Origin: an uncultured Alloprevotella sp.
GTDB taxonomy: Bacteria > Bacteroidota > Bacteroidia > Bacteroidales > Bacteroidaceae
Length of the DNA: 36,807 nt
Assembly (NCBI GenBank): GCA_944322325.1
Contig: CALUOQ010000019.1
Span: forward strand, 1 to 36,807
Reading direction: 5' to 3'
Made by a program: the position numbers and the translations under genes. The notes beneath the pieces were generated by a model. It was not told where the DNA came from, did not search any database, and saw only the letters and a program-made list of their open reading frames with translations. Shown one piece after another: positions 19,117-27,840 of this stretch. How positions within the stretch are numbered: the stretch's first letter is position 1; each line of letters starts with the position of its first letter.

Positions 19117-20139
19117 TTATTGTTTTTCCATCTCCTTGAGGGCGATGGCTTGATTGGCCGTTACGGCAATCATTTTGTAGACGTCGTCGGTGCTACAGCC
19201 GCGGCTCAGGTCGTTGACGGGGCGGGCGATGCCTTGAAGGATGGGGCCGATGGCCTCGGCGCGGCCCAGGCGCTGCACGAGCTTATAGCCGATGTTGCCC
19301 ACTTCGAGGTTGGGCACGACAAGCACGTTGGCGTTTCCGGCGATGGGCGAACCCGGAGCCTTGCTGGCGCCGACCGAAGGAACCAAGGCGGCGTCGGCCT
19401 GCAGGTCACCGTCGACTTTGAGCGTCGGGTCCAGTTCGCGGGCGCGCTGGGTGGCGGCTACGACCTTGTCGACGCATTCGTGCTTGGCCGAACCCTTGGT
19501 CGAGAAGCTCAGCATGGCTACGCGGGGGTCGGTGAATCCGGCCACGGCCTTGGCTGTGCGTGCTGTGCAAACGGCTATCTGGGCCAGCTGCTCGACGTCG
19601 GGGACGGGCGTCACGGCGACGTCGCCCATGACGAGCACGCCGTCTTCGCCGTATTCCTGTGCCTTGGTCAGGAGCAGCATGGCGCCCGACACGCACGTGA
19701 TGCCCGGCGTGGTCTTGATGATTTGCAGGGCGGGGCGAAGCACGTCGCCCGTGGTGTTGCGCGCGCCGGCTACCTGGCCGTCGGCGTCGCCGCTCTTTAT
19801 CATCAGGCAGCCCAGATAAAGGGGATCTTTCACCAGTTCGCGGGCTTGCTCGATGGTCATGCCTTTTTTCTTGCGCAGTTCGGCCAGCAGTTCGGCGTAG
19901 GTTTCGGCTTTCGGGTTGTTGCTGGGGTCGATGATGGTGGCTCCCCCAATGTTCATGAGGTTCCACTCGGCGGCCAGACTCTTAATCTCTTTCGGATCGC
20001 CCAGCAGGATGATGTCGGCGAGGCCTTCGGCAATGGCGCGGTCGGCAGCACGCAGCGTGCGGCCCTCGCTGCCTTCGGGAAGCACGATACGTTGCTTCGA
20101 GGCGCGGGCGCGGGTGATAAGTTGACTGATAATGTCCAT
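19117..20139 (-). CDS. pta: Phosphate acetyltransferase
   Basis: This 340-residue short-form Pta makes acetyl phosphate and CoA from acetyl-CoA and phosphate, feeding acetate kinase downstream. The start is MDIISQLITRARASKQRIVL, with 'VLPEGSEGRTLRAADRA' following. Later landmarks are 'YLGCLMIKSGDADGQVAGA', 'TTGDVLRPALQIIKT', 'DPRVAMLSFSTKGSA' and 'NVLVVPNLEVGNIGYKLVQR'. It lacks the N-terminal regulatory domains of the long enterobacterial Pta, as usual in Bacteroidetes. pta is first in the unit, promoter just upstream at 20166, ackA second. A longer in-frame extension to 20625 covers the DUF4834 gene and was rejected. Confidence 0.96.
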   Translation of the reverse strand: MDIISQLITRARASKQRIVLPEGSEGRTLRAADRAIAEGLADIILLGDPKEIKSLAAEWNLMNIGGATIIDPSNNPKAETYAELLAELRKKKGMTIEQARELVKDPLYLGCLMIKSGDADGQVAGARNTTGDVLRPALQIIKTTPGITCVSGAMLLLTKAQEYGEDGVLVMGDVAVTPVPDVEQLAQIAVCTARTAKAVAGFTDPRVAMLSFSTKGSAKHECVDKVVAATQRARELDPTLKVDGDLQADAALVPSVGASKAPGSPIAGNANVLVVPNLEVGNIGYKLVQRLGRAEAIGPILQGIARPVNDLSRGCSTDDVYKMIAVTANQAIALKEMEKQ

Positions 20140-20165
20140 TATTCTGAGGATTAGATTTGCATGTG

Positions 20166-20173
20166 CAAAGGTA
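20166..20173 (-). promoter_or_regulatory. -7 element for pta-ackA
   Basis: TACCTTTG on the minus strand matches TAnnTTTG, 27 bases before the pta start. No clear TTG box at the expected spacing. Confidence 0.5.
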
Positions 20174-20252
20174 AGCCTTTTTCCGCTGGCGGGTGCGACG
20201 GGCGGCGCTTTTTTCGCGCTGATAAATGGCCGCACGGAGATAGAATGACGGG

Positions 20253-20280
20253 AAAAGCCGGCAGAACAATGGCTGTCGGC
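20253..20280 (-). terminator. Terminator after the DUF4834 gene
   Basis: GCCGGCAG (20257-20264) pairs with CTGTCGGC (20273-20280) with one G-T pair; TTTT follows on the minus strand (20253-20256). It lies 5 bases beyond the stop of the small membrane protein. Confidence 0.65.
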
Positions 20281-20285
20281 GGGAA

Positions 20286-20531
20286 CTATTTCTTGATTTC
20301 TTCGAAATCTACGTATTCGCCTTCGCTTTTGTCGAATATCTTTCCTTGCTTTTTCGGGGAGTGTGTGGACTTTGCGTGGGGCTGTCCGCCTTGTGTGTTC
20401 CGTTGCGACTGACGCGTGGTGTCCTGCGGCCGTTGCGGCCCGAACAGGAAGCTGAGCACGGACTTCGCCGCGGCAAGCATCAGAAAGAGTCCGAGAAACA
20501 ACAGGACAAACAGACAACCGAGGAACTTCAT
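20286..20531 (-). CDS. DUF4834 family small membrane protein
   Basis: The 81-residue protein has one N-terminal transmembrane helix (about 4-31, very Leu/Phe-rich), a polar, Gln/Ser/Lys-rich linker and a conserved-looking acidic end 'IFDKSEGEYVDFEEIKK'. This layout, and especially the last motif, matches the Bacteroidales family DUF4834, whose function is not known to me. Its ATG overlaps the pssA stop by 4 bases (ATGA), so translation is coupled. Being the last gene of psd-pssA suggests a link to membrane lipid synthesis, which is inference from position only. Confidence 0.75.
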   Translation of the reverse strand: MKFLGCLFVLLFLGLFLMLAAAKSVLSFLFGPQRPQDTTRQSQRNTQGGQPHAKSTHSPKKQGKIFDKSEGEYVDFEEIKK

Positions 20532-21259
20532 CGCTGCGAAGAATTAGCGCCAGCTTGCGGACGGCGGGCGGCGAGCACGGAAAGAACGACGTAGAGCACG
20601 ATGGCGGCGGAGAAGCCGGCTGCACCCATGACGAGCAACAACGCCAGACTGACGAGCAGGAAAGAGTAGCGAAGCCGGTTGTCAGCCCAACGGAACGACT
20701 TGAACTTCAGCGCAAACATAGGGATTTCGCTGACCATCAGGTAGCACGAGAGCAACACACCCAGCAGGAGGACGTACGGGCTATAGGCCCAAGCCATCAG
20801 GGCATCGCCCCAACCCACGGCAAGGGCGCCCCAGAAGAGAGCATTGGCAGGGGTGGGCAGACCAATGAACGACGTGGTCTGACGTGTATCCAGATTGAAT
20901 TTGGCCAAGCGCAGAGCTGAGAAAGCGGCCATCAGAAAGGCGAGGTAGGGAAGCAGTGTTCCGGCGGTACTGTCGGCGAGGGGCCACTGCGCATCGCGCA
21001 GCAGGGCGTACACGATAGTAGCGGGGGCAAAGCCGAACGTAATGTCGTCTGCCAGTGAGTCAAGCTCAACGCCTACGGGCGACGACACGCCGAGCAGGCG
21101 CGCTACGAAGCCGTCGAAAAAGTCGAACACCGCGCCGCCCACGATAAAGGCCAGCGCCCAACCGAAACTGCCGGAAAAAGCAAAGCCGGTGGCGATGCAA
21201 CCACAGATAAGGTTGCAGCACGTCAGCGCGTTGGGTAGGTTCTTGCGGATTACGGACAT
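20528..21259 (-). CDS. pssA: CDP-diacylglycerol-serine O-phosphatidyltransferase
   Basis: This 243-residue inner-membrane enzyme makes phosphatidylserine from CDP-diacylglycerol and serine. The CDP-alcohol phosphotransferase signature is complete: D49 G50, A53 R54, G63, D67, D71 (DG-x2-AR-x8-G-x3-D-x3-D). Several hydrophobic helices span the rest. Its product is the substrate of Psd, encoded just upstream with a 10-base overlap. It is the type II, membrane-bound form, not the peripheral E. coli form. The last residues are Ala/Arg/Gln-rich and overlap the next start. Confidence 0.95.
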   Translation of the reverse strand: MSVIRKNLPNALTCCNLICGCIATGFAFSGSFGWALAFIVGGAVFDFFDGFVARLLGVSSPVGVELDSLADDITFGFAPATIVYALLRDAQWPLADSTAGTLLPYLAFLMAAFSALRLAKFNLDTRQTTSFIGLPTPANALFWGALAVGWGDALMAWAYSPYVLLLGVLLSCYLMVSEIPMFALKFKSFRWADNRLRYSFLLVSLALLLVMGAAGFSAAIVLYVVLSVLAARRPQAGANSSQR

Positions 21260-21948
21260 GTGGGGTGGAGCTTTGCGACGACGGTCTGGTTGCCTGTCGT
21301 GTATTGTCCGAACTTCACGAGAATTTCGGAGTTCAGCGGCAGGTAGACGTCCACGCGCGATCCGAACTTAATGAAGCCCATGTGCTCGTCGATGTAGCAC
21401 TCTTCGCCCGGACGGGCGTATGTGACGATGCGCCGGGCCACTGCACCGGCTATCTGGCGCACCAGGATTTCCTGGCCTGCCGGGGTTTCGATGACCACGG
21501 TCGAGCGTTCGTTTTCGATGCTCGCTTTGGGCAGCCACGCTTTGTGGTAGTTTCCGTTGTGGTGCTCTACCTTCTTCACGAATCCCTCTACGGGAAACCA
21601 GTTGGCGTGTACGTTGGTGAGCGACATAAATATGGAAACCATCACGCGCCGGTCGTGGAAGTATTCGTTTTCCTCGACTTCTTCGATGACGACAACCTTG
21701 CCGTCGGCGGCGGCTACGACGGTGTTTTCGATGTCACCGTTGAAAAGGCGGATGGGGCACCGGAAGAAATTGACAGCAATGCCGTACGCGACGAGGCTGA
21801 CGAACAGGACGAGGAAGAAAAGGAAAGAAAATCCGGTCAGACACCCTGTCAGCGCGTTGACCACGACAAGGAATACCGCCGCTGCGACGAGCGTGTGCGT
21901 TCCTTCCCGGTGTAGGCGTATGTGCTTGATTCTTTTTATTTTCCCCAT
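21250..21948 (-). CDS. psd: Phosphatidylserine decarboxylase proenzyme
   Basis: This 232-residue membrane-associated enzyme decarboxylates phosphatidylserine to phosphatidylethanolamine. Two N-terminal hydrophobic segments (about 20-60) are followed by the catalytic domain. Self-cleavage is expected at Gly196-Ser197 in '[14 protein letters not shown]', the serine becoming the pyruvoyl group. '[18 protein letters not shown]' is the other family landmark. It is the short, PSD-A-like type with an FGS site instead of LGST. It leads the psd-pssA-DUF4834 unit, overlaps pssA by 10 bases, and has a promoter element at 21992. Confidence 0.95.
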   Translation of the reverse strand: MGKIKRIKHIRLHREGTHTLVAAAVFLVVVNALTGCLTGFSFLFFLVLFVSLVAYGIAVNFFRCPIRLFNGDIENTVVAAADGKVVVIEEVEENEYFHDRRVMVSIFMSLTNVHANWFPVEGFVKKVEHHNGNYHKAWLPKASIENERSTVVIETPAGQEILVRQIAGAVARRIVTYARPGEECYIDEHMGFIKFGSRVDVYLPLNSEILVKFGQYTTGNQTVVAKLHPTCP

Positions 21949-21991
21949 TTCCGGTGAGTGAAAGTCGGATGCGTTTTTGCTTAATTACGCG

Positions 21992-21999
21992 CAAAGATA
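21992..21999 (-). promoter_or_regulatory. -7 element for psd-pssA
   Basis: TATCTTTG on the minus strand matches TAnnTTTG, 43 bases before the psd start. It implies the lipid genes can be transcribed apart from the upstream folP unit. Confidence 0.55.
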
Positions 22000-22092
22000 C
22001 GGATAAATAACTAAACGGCACGACAAAAGGCGCGAAAATCGTCTTTTGTCGGGCTGGATGAGTTGTGAATGAGCCGGTTGCGGTGGAATTTT

Positions 22093-23613
22093 TCAGGGCT
22101 GAAATATGTTGAGCCCGGGTTCGACGAGCGGGGTACTGACACAGCCGCCACTCAGCAGGCTATGGTAGAGGAAGTCTGTGCGGTAGCGGCGGGTGGCGTT
22201 GCGGCGCAAGGCATTGACTTTCTGCGGGTAGCGCCGGGCGTAGTGGTCGGAATACCAGACGAGGGCGGCGGGGTGCTTGATGGCTTCGTTGTGGCTGGCG
22301 TGAAGCCAGTCACCGTTCTCACCCAACGCTTCGCCGTGGTCGGACAGGTAGACGAGCAGGGCGGTGCGCCTTTCGAGTCGGCGGATGACTTCGTCGAGAA
22401 ACTCGTCGGTGGCGAGTACCGTATTGTCGTAAGCATTGATGATTTCTTCCGGGCGATTGCGCTTCACTTCGCGGTTGCGCGTGACGGGCTGAAAGCGTGC
22501 CAGCCGCTTCGGGCAGTGGTTGACGTAGTACCAGTGGCTCCCGATGGTATGCAGGATCAGCAGTTGGCGTGTCGGGGCTTGATGTCCCGGCGCGAGGAGG
22601 CGGTCGAGGTGGGGCAGGATGTCGGTGTCGAGCCATTCGTCGTAGACGTAGACCGTCTTTTCGGGGTGGACAAAAATGGCACTGTCGCACTCGTGGATAA
22701 AGTCGACGTATGTGTCGGCCGCGTCTTGGTTGGCCACCCAAGTAGTACGGAAGCCGTCGCGCTTGAAGGAGGGGACGAACGATGTCTCGCTGAATGCGCG
22801 TTCTTCGTGGGTGCTGTCGGCACGTGTCAGCAAGTGGGGCAGACTGCGGTTAGTATAGGTGTATTCGCTGTATATGTAGGGCAGTACGACGAGGTTGCTC
22901 CGCCGGGCAAGGCGAGGCGTCGTGGGGCGGTCGTAGCCAGCGATGGCGAGGTGGTCGGTCCTGAGCGATTCGCCGATGACGAGGACCAGGGTCAGCGTGT
23001 CGGTGCGCGTCGGGGCCGGGCGCTGGGCGTCGGGGTCGGTGCGCTTCGTCGGAGCGGGGCGTGACTCCAGATAAAGTCGCAGGTTGTAGTACACATTACA
23101 CGGATAGCGCTGCATACACCCGCTATGGATGCGCGGATGACTGTTGACGTAGCCCGCGAGCAACAGAAGTCCGGCCGCAGCGTGCCATCCCCAGCCGGGC
23201 AGGCTGAGGCGCCGCCTGGCGCGTATGGCGAGGGCGGCGAAGGCCAGTGCCGCCGCGATGCAGCAGAGCAGTCCCGGTGTGATCAGTTCGAGCGAGGTAC
23301 GCCAGTCGTTGTGGAACGTGGCGTCGAGCAGCATGGGCGTCAGGGTGGCGCTGAACGCAAACCTGAAGTAGGCCACCACGGCACCCAACAGACAGTACAG
23401 CGGGAATACAACGTAAAATATCGGGCGGCACGCAGCCAGCGCATAGATCCACAGGAAGTTAGCCACGACGACAACGGCCCAGTATGCCGCGATTTGGGCT
23501 ATGCCCACCGCGCCTGTAACCGGGTTGTCCAGAAAGTCGGGCAGCACAAAGCCGATTCCGGCGAAGAGTGTCAGCGCACCGACGAAGTACAGGTATTTCA
23601 CAAAAGGTTTCAT
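22093..23613 (-). CDS. Phosphoethanolamine transferase, EptA-like, inner membrane
   Basis: The 506-residue protein has about five N-terminal membrane helices (about 8-155) and a periplasmic alkaline-phosphatase-fold domain. Metal and catalytic motifs are present: 'LVIGESLRTDHLAIAGYDR' (E215), a threonine in 'TYTNRSLPHLLT' (T254) at the place of the EptA nucleophile, 'HTIGSHWYY', and 'YLSDHGEALGENGDW'. The family moves phosphoethanolamine from phosphatidylethanolamine onto lipid A or core sugars. psd and pssA, which make that donor, follow 145 bases downstream. In Bacteroidales such modification affects cationic-peptide resistance, but the acceptor here is not known. It is the last gene of folP-cdaA-acyltransferase-ept, overlapping the acyltransferase by 4 bases. 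Confidence 0.88.
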   Translation of the reverse strand: MKPFVKYLYFVGALTLFAGIGFVLPDFLDNPVTGAVGIAQIAAYWAVVVVANFLWIYALAACRPIFYVVFPLYCLLGAVVAYFRFAFSATLTPMLLDATFHNDWRTSLELITPGLLCCIAAALAFAALAIRARRRLSLPGWGWHAAAGLLLLAGYVNSHPRIHSGCMQRYPCNVYYNLRLYLESRPAPTKRTDPDAQRPAPTRTDTLTLVLVIGESLRTDHLAIAGYDRPTTPRLARRSNLVVLPYIYSEYTYTNRSLPHLLTRADSTHEERAFSETSFVPSFKRDGFRTTWVANQDAADTYVDFIHECDSAIFVHPEKTVYVYDEWLDTDILPHLDRLLAPGHQAPTRQLLILHTIGSHWYYVNHCPKRLARFQPVTRNREVKRNRPEEIINAYDNTVLATDEFLDEVIRRLERRTALLVYLSDHGEALGENGDWLHASHNEAIKHPAALVWYSDHYARRYPQKVNALRRNATRRYRTDFLYHSLLSGGCVSTPLVEPGLNIFQP

Positions 23614-24719
23614 CGGTTGGATCGGTGTTTAAGGCCGGCCAGGGCCGGCATGAACCGGCGGACGAGCAGGATGAGTGGTACGGAGAGCATCAATGCGGCA
23701 GCGACCAACCCCAGCGACGCGACGGTCGAATCGTACAGGGTAAGGGGGCGGTGCAGCAGGAATACGGTGATGCCTTTTATGATGCTGAAGAGAGTCAGGT
23801 GGGTGGCCAGCAGGAGCAGCGTGTAGCGCCCTATGAACGTCAGGGGGTTGGCTGCGACGGGCCAGTGCGCCAAGCTGCGGGCTACGGCCAGCGTCAGGAT
23901 GATGCCGCCGGTGCCGCCGAGCAGGAAGAGGGCGAAACTGCCGAAACGGGCCTGGTGGACGGCTACCGTGGGGTTGCCCCACCAAGCCAGGAGGTAGCCT
24001 CCCAATGCGATGAGGATAAGCCCGCTTGCTTGCCGTCGCGGCCAAGTCGGGCGCAGGGCTGCGTCGCGCGTCAAAGCTCCCAGCCCGTAGAAAAGAATCA
24101 TGACGAGTGCCGCTGTCAGTCCCCATGGCAGTTCGACCTCCAAGGTCGAGAGTGACGCGCCGAGCAGGGCGAGTGCCGCCATGCGCAGCAACCGGGCCCG
24201 GCGGGTCAGCGCAGGGCGCACACCTATATAATATAGGGTTTCGGTGGAGAAGAGACAGGGCAGAAACCAAAGCGGTACGTACTGCGTCAGGCTGTCGGCG
24301 TTGCCCCAAACGAAGCCCCATAGCGGTTGCCACGCGGCGACCGTTGTCCCGGCGTCGGCACCGAAGTGCCGCCCCACCGTCCACCATAGCACATAGTGGA
24401 GCAGGCCAAAGGAAAAGTAAGGCAGTAGCAGCCGTCGCCATTGTCGTTGCAAGTAGACTTCCGGCGTCAGGTCCTTGTGGACGTCGGCAAAAAGGCCGGC
24501 GAGGTAAAAGAAAAGGGGAATCAGAGCGACGTATATGGCATGTTTCGCCGCGTCGGGAATGGCTGTGTGTACGAGCATCACCCCAATGATAGCCAAGGCC
24601 TTCGCGCAGTCTACCCATGCGATGCGCTTGCCGTCAGTTTGAGGCGTGGCGTAGGCAGTCCGGGCGTCCGGGCGCGGCGTGGTGTTTGCCCTCATCGGTT
24701 CGGTGTGCGTCAGTTCCAC
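23610..24719 (-). CDS. Acyltransferase 3 family membrane protein
   Basis: The 369-residue protein has about ten hydrophobic helices and the acyltransferase-3 start 'RIAWVDCAKALAIIGVMLVH', whose histidine is the family's likely catalytic residue. 'QRQWRRLLLPYFSFGLLHY' is the conserved Arg-rich loop before the third helix. Members add acetyl or succinyl groups to sugars of surface polysaccharide or peptidoglycan. The first Met at 24719 overlaps the cdaA end by 10 bases; a second Met at 24695 would avoid the overlap, and either is possible because the first 30 residues are not conserved. The ATGA overlap with the phosphoethanolamine transferase suggests both act on the same envelope molecule, which is inference. 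Confidence 0.85.
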   Translation of the reverse strand: MELTHTEPMRANTTPRPDARTAYATPQTDGKRIAWVDCAKALAIIGVMLVHTAIPDAAKHAIYVALIPLFFYLAGLFADVHKDLTPEVYLQRQWRRLLLPYFSFGLLHYVLWWTVGRHFGADAGTTVAAWQPLWGFVWGNADSLTQYVPLWFLPCLFSTETLYYIGVRPALTRRARLLRMAALALLGASLSTLEVELPWGLTAALVMILFYGLGALTRDAALRPTWPRRQASGLILIALGGYLLAWWGNPTVAVHQARFGSFALFLLGGTGGIILTLAVARSLAHWPVAANPLTFIGRYTLLLLATHLTLFSIIKGITVFLLHRPLTLYDSTVASLGLVAAALMLSVPLILLVRRFMPALAGLKHRSNR

Positions 24720-25471
24720 TCAGCCGTCAGGCGGGTTTCGAGTTCCTCGGCCGAGAGGCGCAGGTAGAACTGTCCGTTCTGTGCCATGGAGATGCCACCC
24801 GTTTCCTCTGATACGATGATGGCCAGGCAGTCGCTTTTTTGCGAGATGCCCAGTGCGGCCCGGTGGCGGAGTCCCAAGGCTTTGGGGATGTCCGAGTTGT
24901 GCGCCACGGGCAGGATGCAGCCGGCCGCCTTGATGCGCTTGTGGCTGATAATGACGGCACCGTCGTGCAGGGGGCTGTTTTTGAAGAAGATATTCTCGAT
25001 GAGCCGTTGGTTAATGTCCGCATTGATGATGTCGCCGGAGCGGATGTATTCGTTAAGGCCCACTTTTCGCTCGATAACGATGAGTGCGCCGACCTTTTGC
25101 TTGGCCATACTCATGCACGCCATGACGATGGGCATGACGTCTTCGCGGTGTACGTCGCTCTTCTTTTTGCCAAGCAGTCGGAACAGTACGTCTACCTTGT
25201 GGTGCGTGCCGATGGACGAAAAGAAGCGTCGTATTTCCTCCTGGAACAATATGATGAGCGCCAAACCTCCCATGCTGACCAACTTGTCGAGCAGAGTGCC
25301 CAGAAGGCGCATTTCGAACACCTGGCTCACCAATAGCCATACCACAAGGAAGATGAGGATGCCCGAGAATATATTGACGGCGCTCGATTCCTTCATCAGA
25401 CGAAAAACGTAGTAAAGGCCGAGTGCGACGCAGAGGATGTCTATGGCGTCTTTGATGCCGAAGTCAAGCAT
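24710..25471 (-). CDS. cdaA: Diadenylate cyclase (c-di-AMP synthase), CdaA type
   Basis: The 253-residue membrane protein makes cyclic di-AMP from two ATP. Three N-terminal helices (about 8-80) precede the DAC domain with 'LHDGAVII' (DGA 170-172) and 'GLRHRAALGIS' (RHR 202-204), both needed for ATP binding and catalysis. A cytosolic coiled region lies between. Length is typical. It overlaps folP by 8 bases and the acyltransferase by 10, so it is translated within one unit. In Firmicutes cdaA is linked to glmM and cdaR; here it sits with folP, as often seen in Bacteroidetes. A probable c-di-AMP phosphodiesterase (PgpH type) lies at 31266-33389. Confidence 0.95.
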   Translation of the reverse strand: MLDFGIKDAIDILCVALGLYYVFRLMKESSAVNIFSGILIFLVVWLLVSQVFEMRLLGTLLDKLVSMGGLALIILFQEEIRRFFSSIGTHHKVDVLFRLLGKKKSDVHREDVMPIVMACMSMAKQKVGALIVIERKVGLNEYIRSGDIINADINQRLIENIFFKNSPLHDGAVIISHKRIKAAGCILPVAHNSDIPKALGLRHRAALGISQKSDCLAIIVSEETGGISMAQNGQFYLRLSAEELETRLTAEWN

Positions 25472-26327
25472 GGTCGTCGTGTTTTGCGTTTTGCAGGGCT
25501 CGGACTATCGTTACGGCTTCGACGGCCGCTTTTACGTCGTGTACGCGCAGGATGGCCGCCCCTTTCATCAGCGCGGCGGTGTGGAGTGCGGTGGTACCGT
25601 TCAGGGCGTCGGCAGGACCGCCTCCGACGAGGCGGTACACCATCGACTTGCGCGACACGCCCACCAGTACGGGCAGGCCGAGCGCGGTCAGTTCCTCGAG
25701 GTGTGCAAGCAGGGTGTAGTTGTCCTCCAGCGTCTTGCCGAAACCGAAACCCGGGTCTACGACAACGTCCTTCACCCCGAGCGCGTGCAGACGTTGTACC
25801 CGTGGGGCCAGGTACTGCATGACGTCGCACACGACGTCGTTGTACTGCGGCGCGCATTGCATGGTCTGTGGCGTGCCGCGCATGTGCATCAGTACGTAGG
25901 CCACGCCGAGGCGTGCCACGGTGGAAAACATGTCTCCGTCGAGGTCACCGCCGGCGATGTCGTTAATCATCTCGATGCCGAACTCCTCGACCGCCATGCG
26001 CGCCACATCGGCGCGGAACGTGTCGACCGAGACGGGCAGTTCCGGCGCTTCGCGGCGCACGACGGCCAGTCCCCGCCTGAGGCGTTCCATCTCTTCGGCC
26101 GGCGTCACGTCGGCGGCTCCGGGTCGCGAGGAGTAAGCCCCGATGTCGATGAGGGCGGCTCCTTCGTCGCGTATCTGCCGTGCGCGGAGGGCGATGGCTT
26201 CGGTCTCGGTCGTGCGGCTGTCGGCGTAAAATGAGTCGGGCGTCACGTTGAGGATGCCCATGACGCAGGGTGTCGTGAGGTCCAGCAAGCGTCCGCCCAG
26301 GTTGAGCGTGTGGGTACGATAGGTCAT
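25464..26327 (-). CDS. folP: Dihydropteroate synthase
   Basis: This 287-residue cytoplasmic enzyme joins dihydropterin pyrophosphate with p-aminobenzoate in folate synthesis and is the sulfonamide target. The start MTYRTHTLNLGGRLLDL is chosen over an upstream Met that would lie over the promoter. Landmarks in order: 'GILNVTPDSFYADSR', 'IDIGAYSSRPGAADV', 'MINDIAGGDLDG', 'MHMRGTPQTM', 'VVDPGFGFGKT', 'VGVSRKSM' and 'ILRVHDV'. Length is normal and nothing marks a resistance variant. It is first of the folP-cdaA-acyltransferase-ept unit and divergent from murF. Confidence 0.96.
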   Translation of the reverse strand: MTYRTHTLNLGGRLLDLTTPCVMGILNVTPDSFYADSRTTETEAIALRARQIRDEGAALIDIGAYSSRPGAADVTPAEEMERLRRGLAVVRREAPELPVSVDTFRADVARMAVEEFGIEMINDIAGGDLDGDMFSTVARLGVAYVLMHMRGTPQTMQCAPQYNDVVCDVMQYLAPRVQRLHALGVKDVVVDPGFGFGKTLEDNYTLLAHLEELTALGLPVLVGVSRKSMVYRLVGGGPADALNGTTALHTAALMKGAAILRVHDVKAAVEAVTIVRALQNAKHDDHA

Positions 26328-26360
26328 GTCGTCGTTATGGGGGTAGTCCCTTTTTGCAGA

Positions 26361-26368
26361 CAAATATA
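26361..26368 (-). promoter_or_regulatory. -7 element for the folP unit
   Basis: TATATTTG on the minus strand matches TAnnTTTG, 34 bases before the folP start. No convincing -33 TTG. Confidence 0.55.
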
Positions 26369-26411
26369 CGAAGAACATCCGTACCCGTCGCCCTGTCTAC
26401 CTGAAAACCGC

Positions 26412-26419
26412 TAACTTTG
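26412..26419 (+). promoter_or_regulatory. -7 element for murF
   Basis: TAACTTTG on the plus strand matches TAnnTTTG, 31 bases ahead of the murF start, back to back with the folP element. Confidence 0.55.
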
Positions 26420-26449
26420 CACGCGGACAACGATTCTAATCTTTCAGGT

Positions 26450-27745
26450 ATGGCAGATATTACCGGGCTTTACGCCCTTTTTCAGCAGCACCCTGTCGTG
26501 ACGACCGATACGCGCGACTGCCCTCCCGGTTCCATTTTCTTCGCCCTTCGCGGCACGACGTTCGACGGTAACGCCTTTGCCCTTCAGGCCCTCAGGGCCG
26601 GTTGTGCCTGTGCCGTGGTCGACGACCCGGCCGTCGAAGGTGACGGCCGTCTGATTCACGTGCCCGATGCGCTCGAGGCGCTACAGCAGCTTGCCGCCTA
26701 TCATCGCCGACAGTTGGGGCTGCCGGTGATTCAGATCACCGGAACCAACGGGAAAACCACCACGAAGGAACTGGTGACGGCCGTGTTGGCCCGCCGGTAC
26801 AACGTGCTCGCGACGCAAGGGAATTTCAATAACCATATCGGCGTACCCAAGACGTTGCTCCGCCTCACGGCCCGCCACGAAGTGGCTGTCGTCGAGACCG
26901 GGGCCAACCATCCCGGTGAGATAGCCGCTCTGAGCCGCGTTGCCGACCCTGACTGCGGCCTGATTACGAACGTGGGCAAAGCCCATCTGGAAGGTTTCGG
27001 CTCGTTCGAGGGCGTCGTCCGTACCAAAGGTGAGCTTTATGACTACTTGCGGCAGAAGGGAGGCTACATTTTCCTTGATGCCGGCAATCCCCATCTGGCG
27101 CGCATCGCCGGAGGCCTCGAGGCCGTCCGTTACGGAGTGCCCGGACAGGGCTGTGATGTGGAGGGCGAACTGGCCGACAATGGCCCCATGCTGTCCTTGC
27201 GCTGGCGTCCGGCGGGCGGCGAGTGGCAGACGGTACAGACGAACCTTGTCGGTGCTTACAATCTGGGTAATGCGCTGGCTGCGGCGGCTGTGGGCGTGCG
27301 TTTCGGTGTAGCGCCGGCCGACATCAGTCAGGCGCTGGCGGACTATGTGCCGGCGCTGGGCCGGTCCCAGCTGAAGGACACCGGACGCAACCGCCTGGTT
27401 GTCGACGCCTACAATGCGAACCCGACGAGTATGGCTGCCGCCCTCACTGGTTTTGCCCGCATGGGGGGTGAGGCGAAAATGGTTATCCTTGGCGATATGC
27501 GCGAACTGGGCGACGCTTCGGCCGCCGAGCATCAGACCGTGGTCGACCGTTTGCCCGCTGTGGGCTGTCAGGATGCCTGGCTCGTGGGCCCCTGCTTCGC
27601 GGCGACGCGTCACGACGGTTGCCGCGTATTTCCCGACGTCGAGGCTGTCAAGGAGGAACTCCGCAATCACCCCCAGCAAGGGCGGCTGATTCTCATCAAG
27701 GGCAGTCACGGCACCCGCCTTTTCGAACTGGCCGATGTTCTTTAG
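26450..27745 (+). CDS. murF: UDP-N-acetylmuramoyl-tripeptide-D-alanyl-D-alanine ligase
   Basis: This 431-residue cytoplasmic ligase adds D-Ala-D-Ala to the muramyl tripeptide using ATP, the last cytoplasmic step before lipid-linked peptidoglycan synthesis. The start MADITGLYALFQQHPVVTTD lies just after the promoter. The N-terminal UDP-binding domain has 'TDTRDCPPGSIFFALRG'. The ATP site is 'ITGTNGKTTTKELV', followed by 'GNFNNHIGVPKTLL', 'VVETGANHPGEI', 'TNVGKAHLEGFGS' and, at the third domain, 'VVDAYNANPTSM' and 'ILGDMRELG'. It ends 'KGSHGTRLFELADVL'. It is complete and stands alone, outside the usual mur cluster, and ends at a bidirectional hairpin. Confidence 0.96.
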   Translation: MADITGLYALFQQHPVVTTDTRDCPPGSIFFALRGTTFDGNAFALQALRAGCACAVVDDPAVEGDGRLIHVPDALEALQQLAAYHRRQLGLPVIQITGTNGKTTTKELVTAVLARRYNVLATQGNFNNHIGVPKTLLRLTARHEVAVVETGANHPGEIAALSRVADPDCGLITNVGKAHLEGFGSFEGVVRTKGELYDYLRQKGGYIFLDAGNPHLARIAGGLEAVRYGVPGQGCDVEGELADNGPMLSLRWRPAGGEWQTVQTNLVGAYNLGNALAAAAVGVRFGVAPADISQALADYVPALGRSQLKDTGRNRLVVDAYNANPTSMAAALTGFARMGGEAKMVILGDMRELGDASAAEHQTVVDRLPAVGCQDAWLVGPCFAATRHDGCRVFPDVEAVKEELRNHPQQGRLILIKGSHGTRLFELADVL

Positions 27746-27769
27746 TCGCGCGACGAAGGTACGAAAACA

Positions 27770-27809
27770 CATTGCGGCCGCATCGGTTAAGTCCGGTGCG
27801 GCCGCAATG
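27770..27809. terminator. Bidirectional hairpin between murF and the CxxC lipoprotein
   Basis: A 13-base perfect stem (CATTGCGGCCGCA, 27770-27782, with 27797-27809) lies between converging genes. A-rich sequence precedes it on the left; there is no long T run on the right. Confidence 0.7.
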
Positions 27810-27840
27810 ATAGGAATAAGACTTGGCCCCCGCGACGGTG

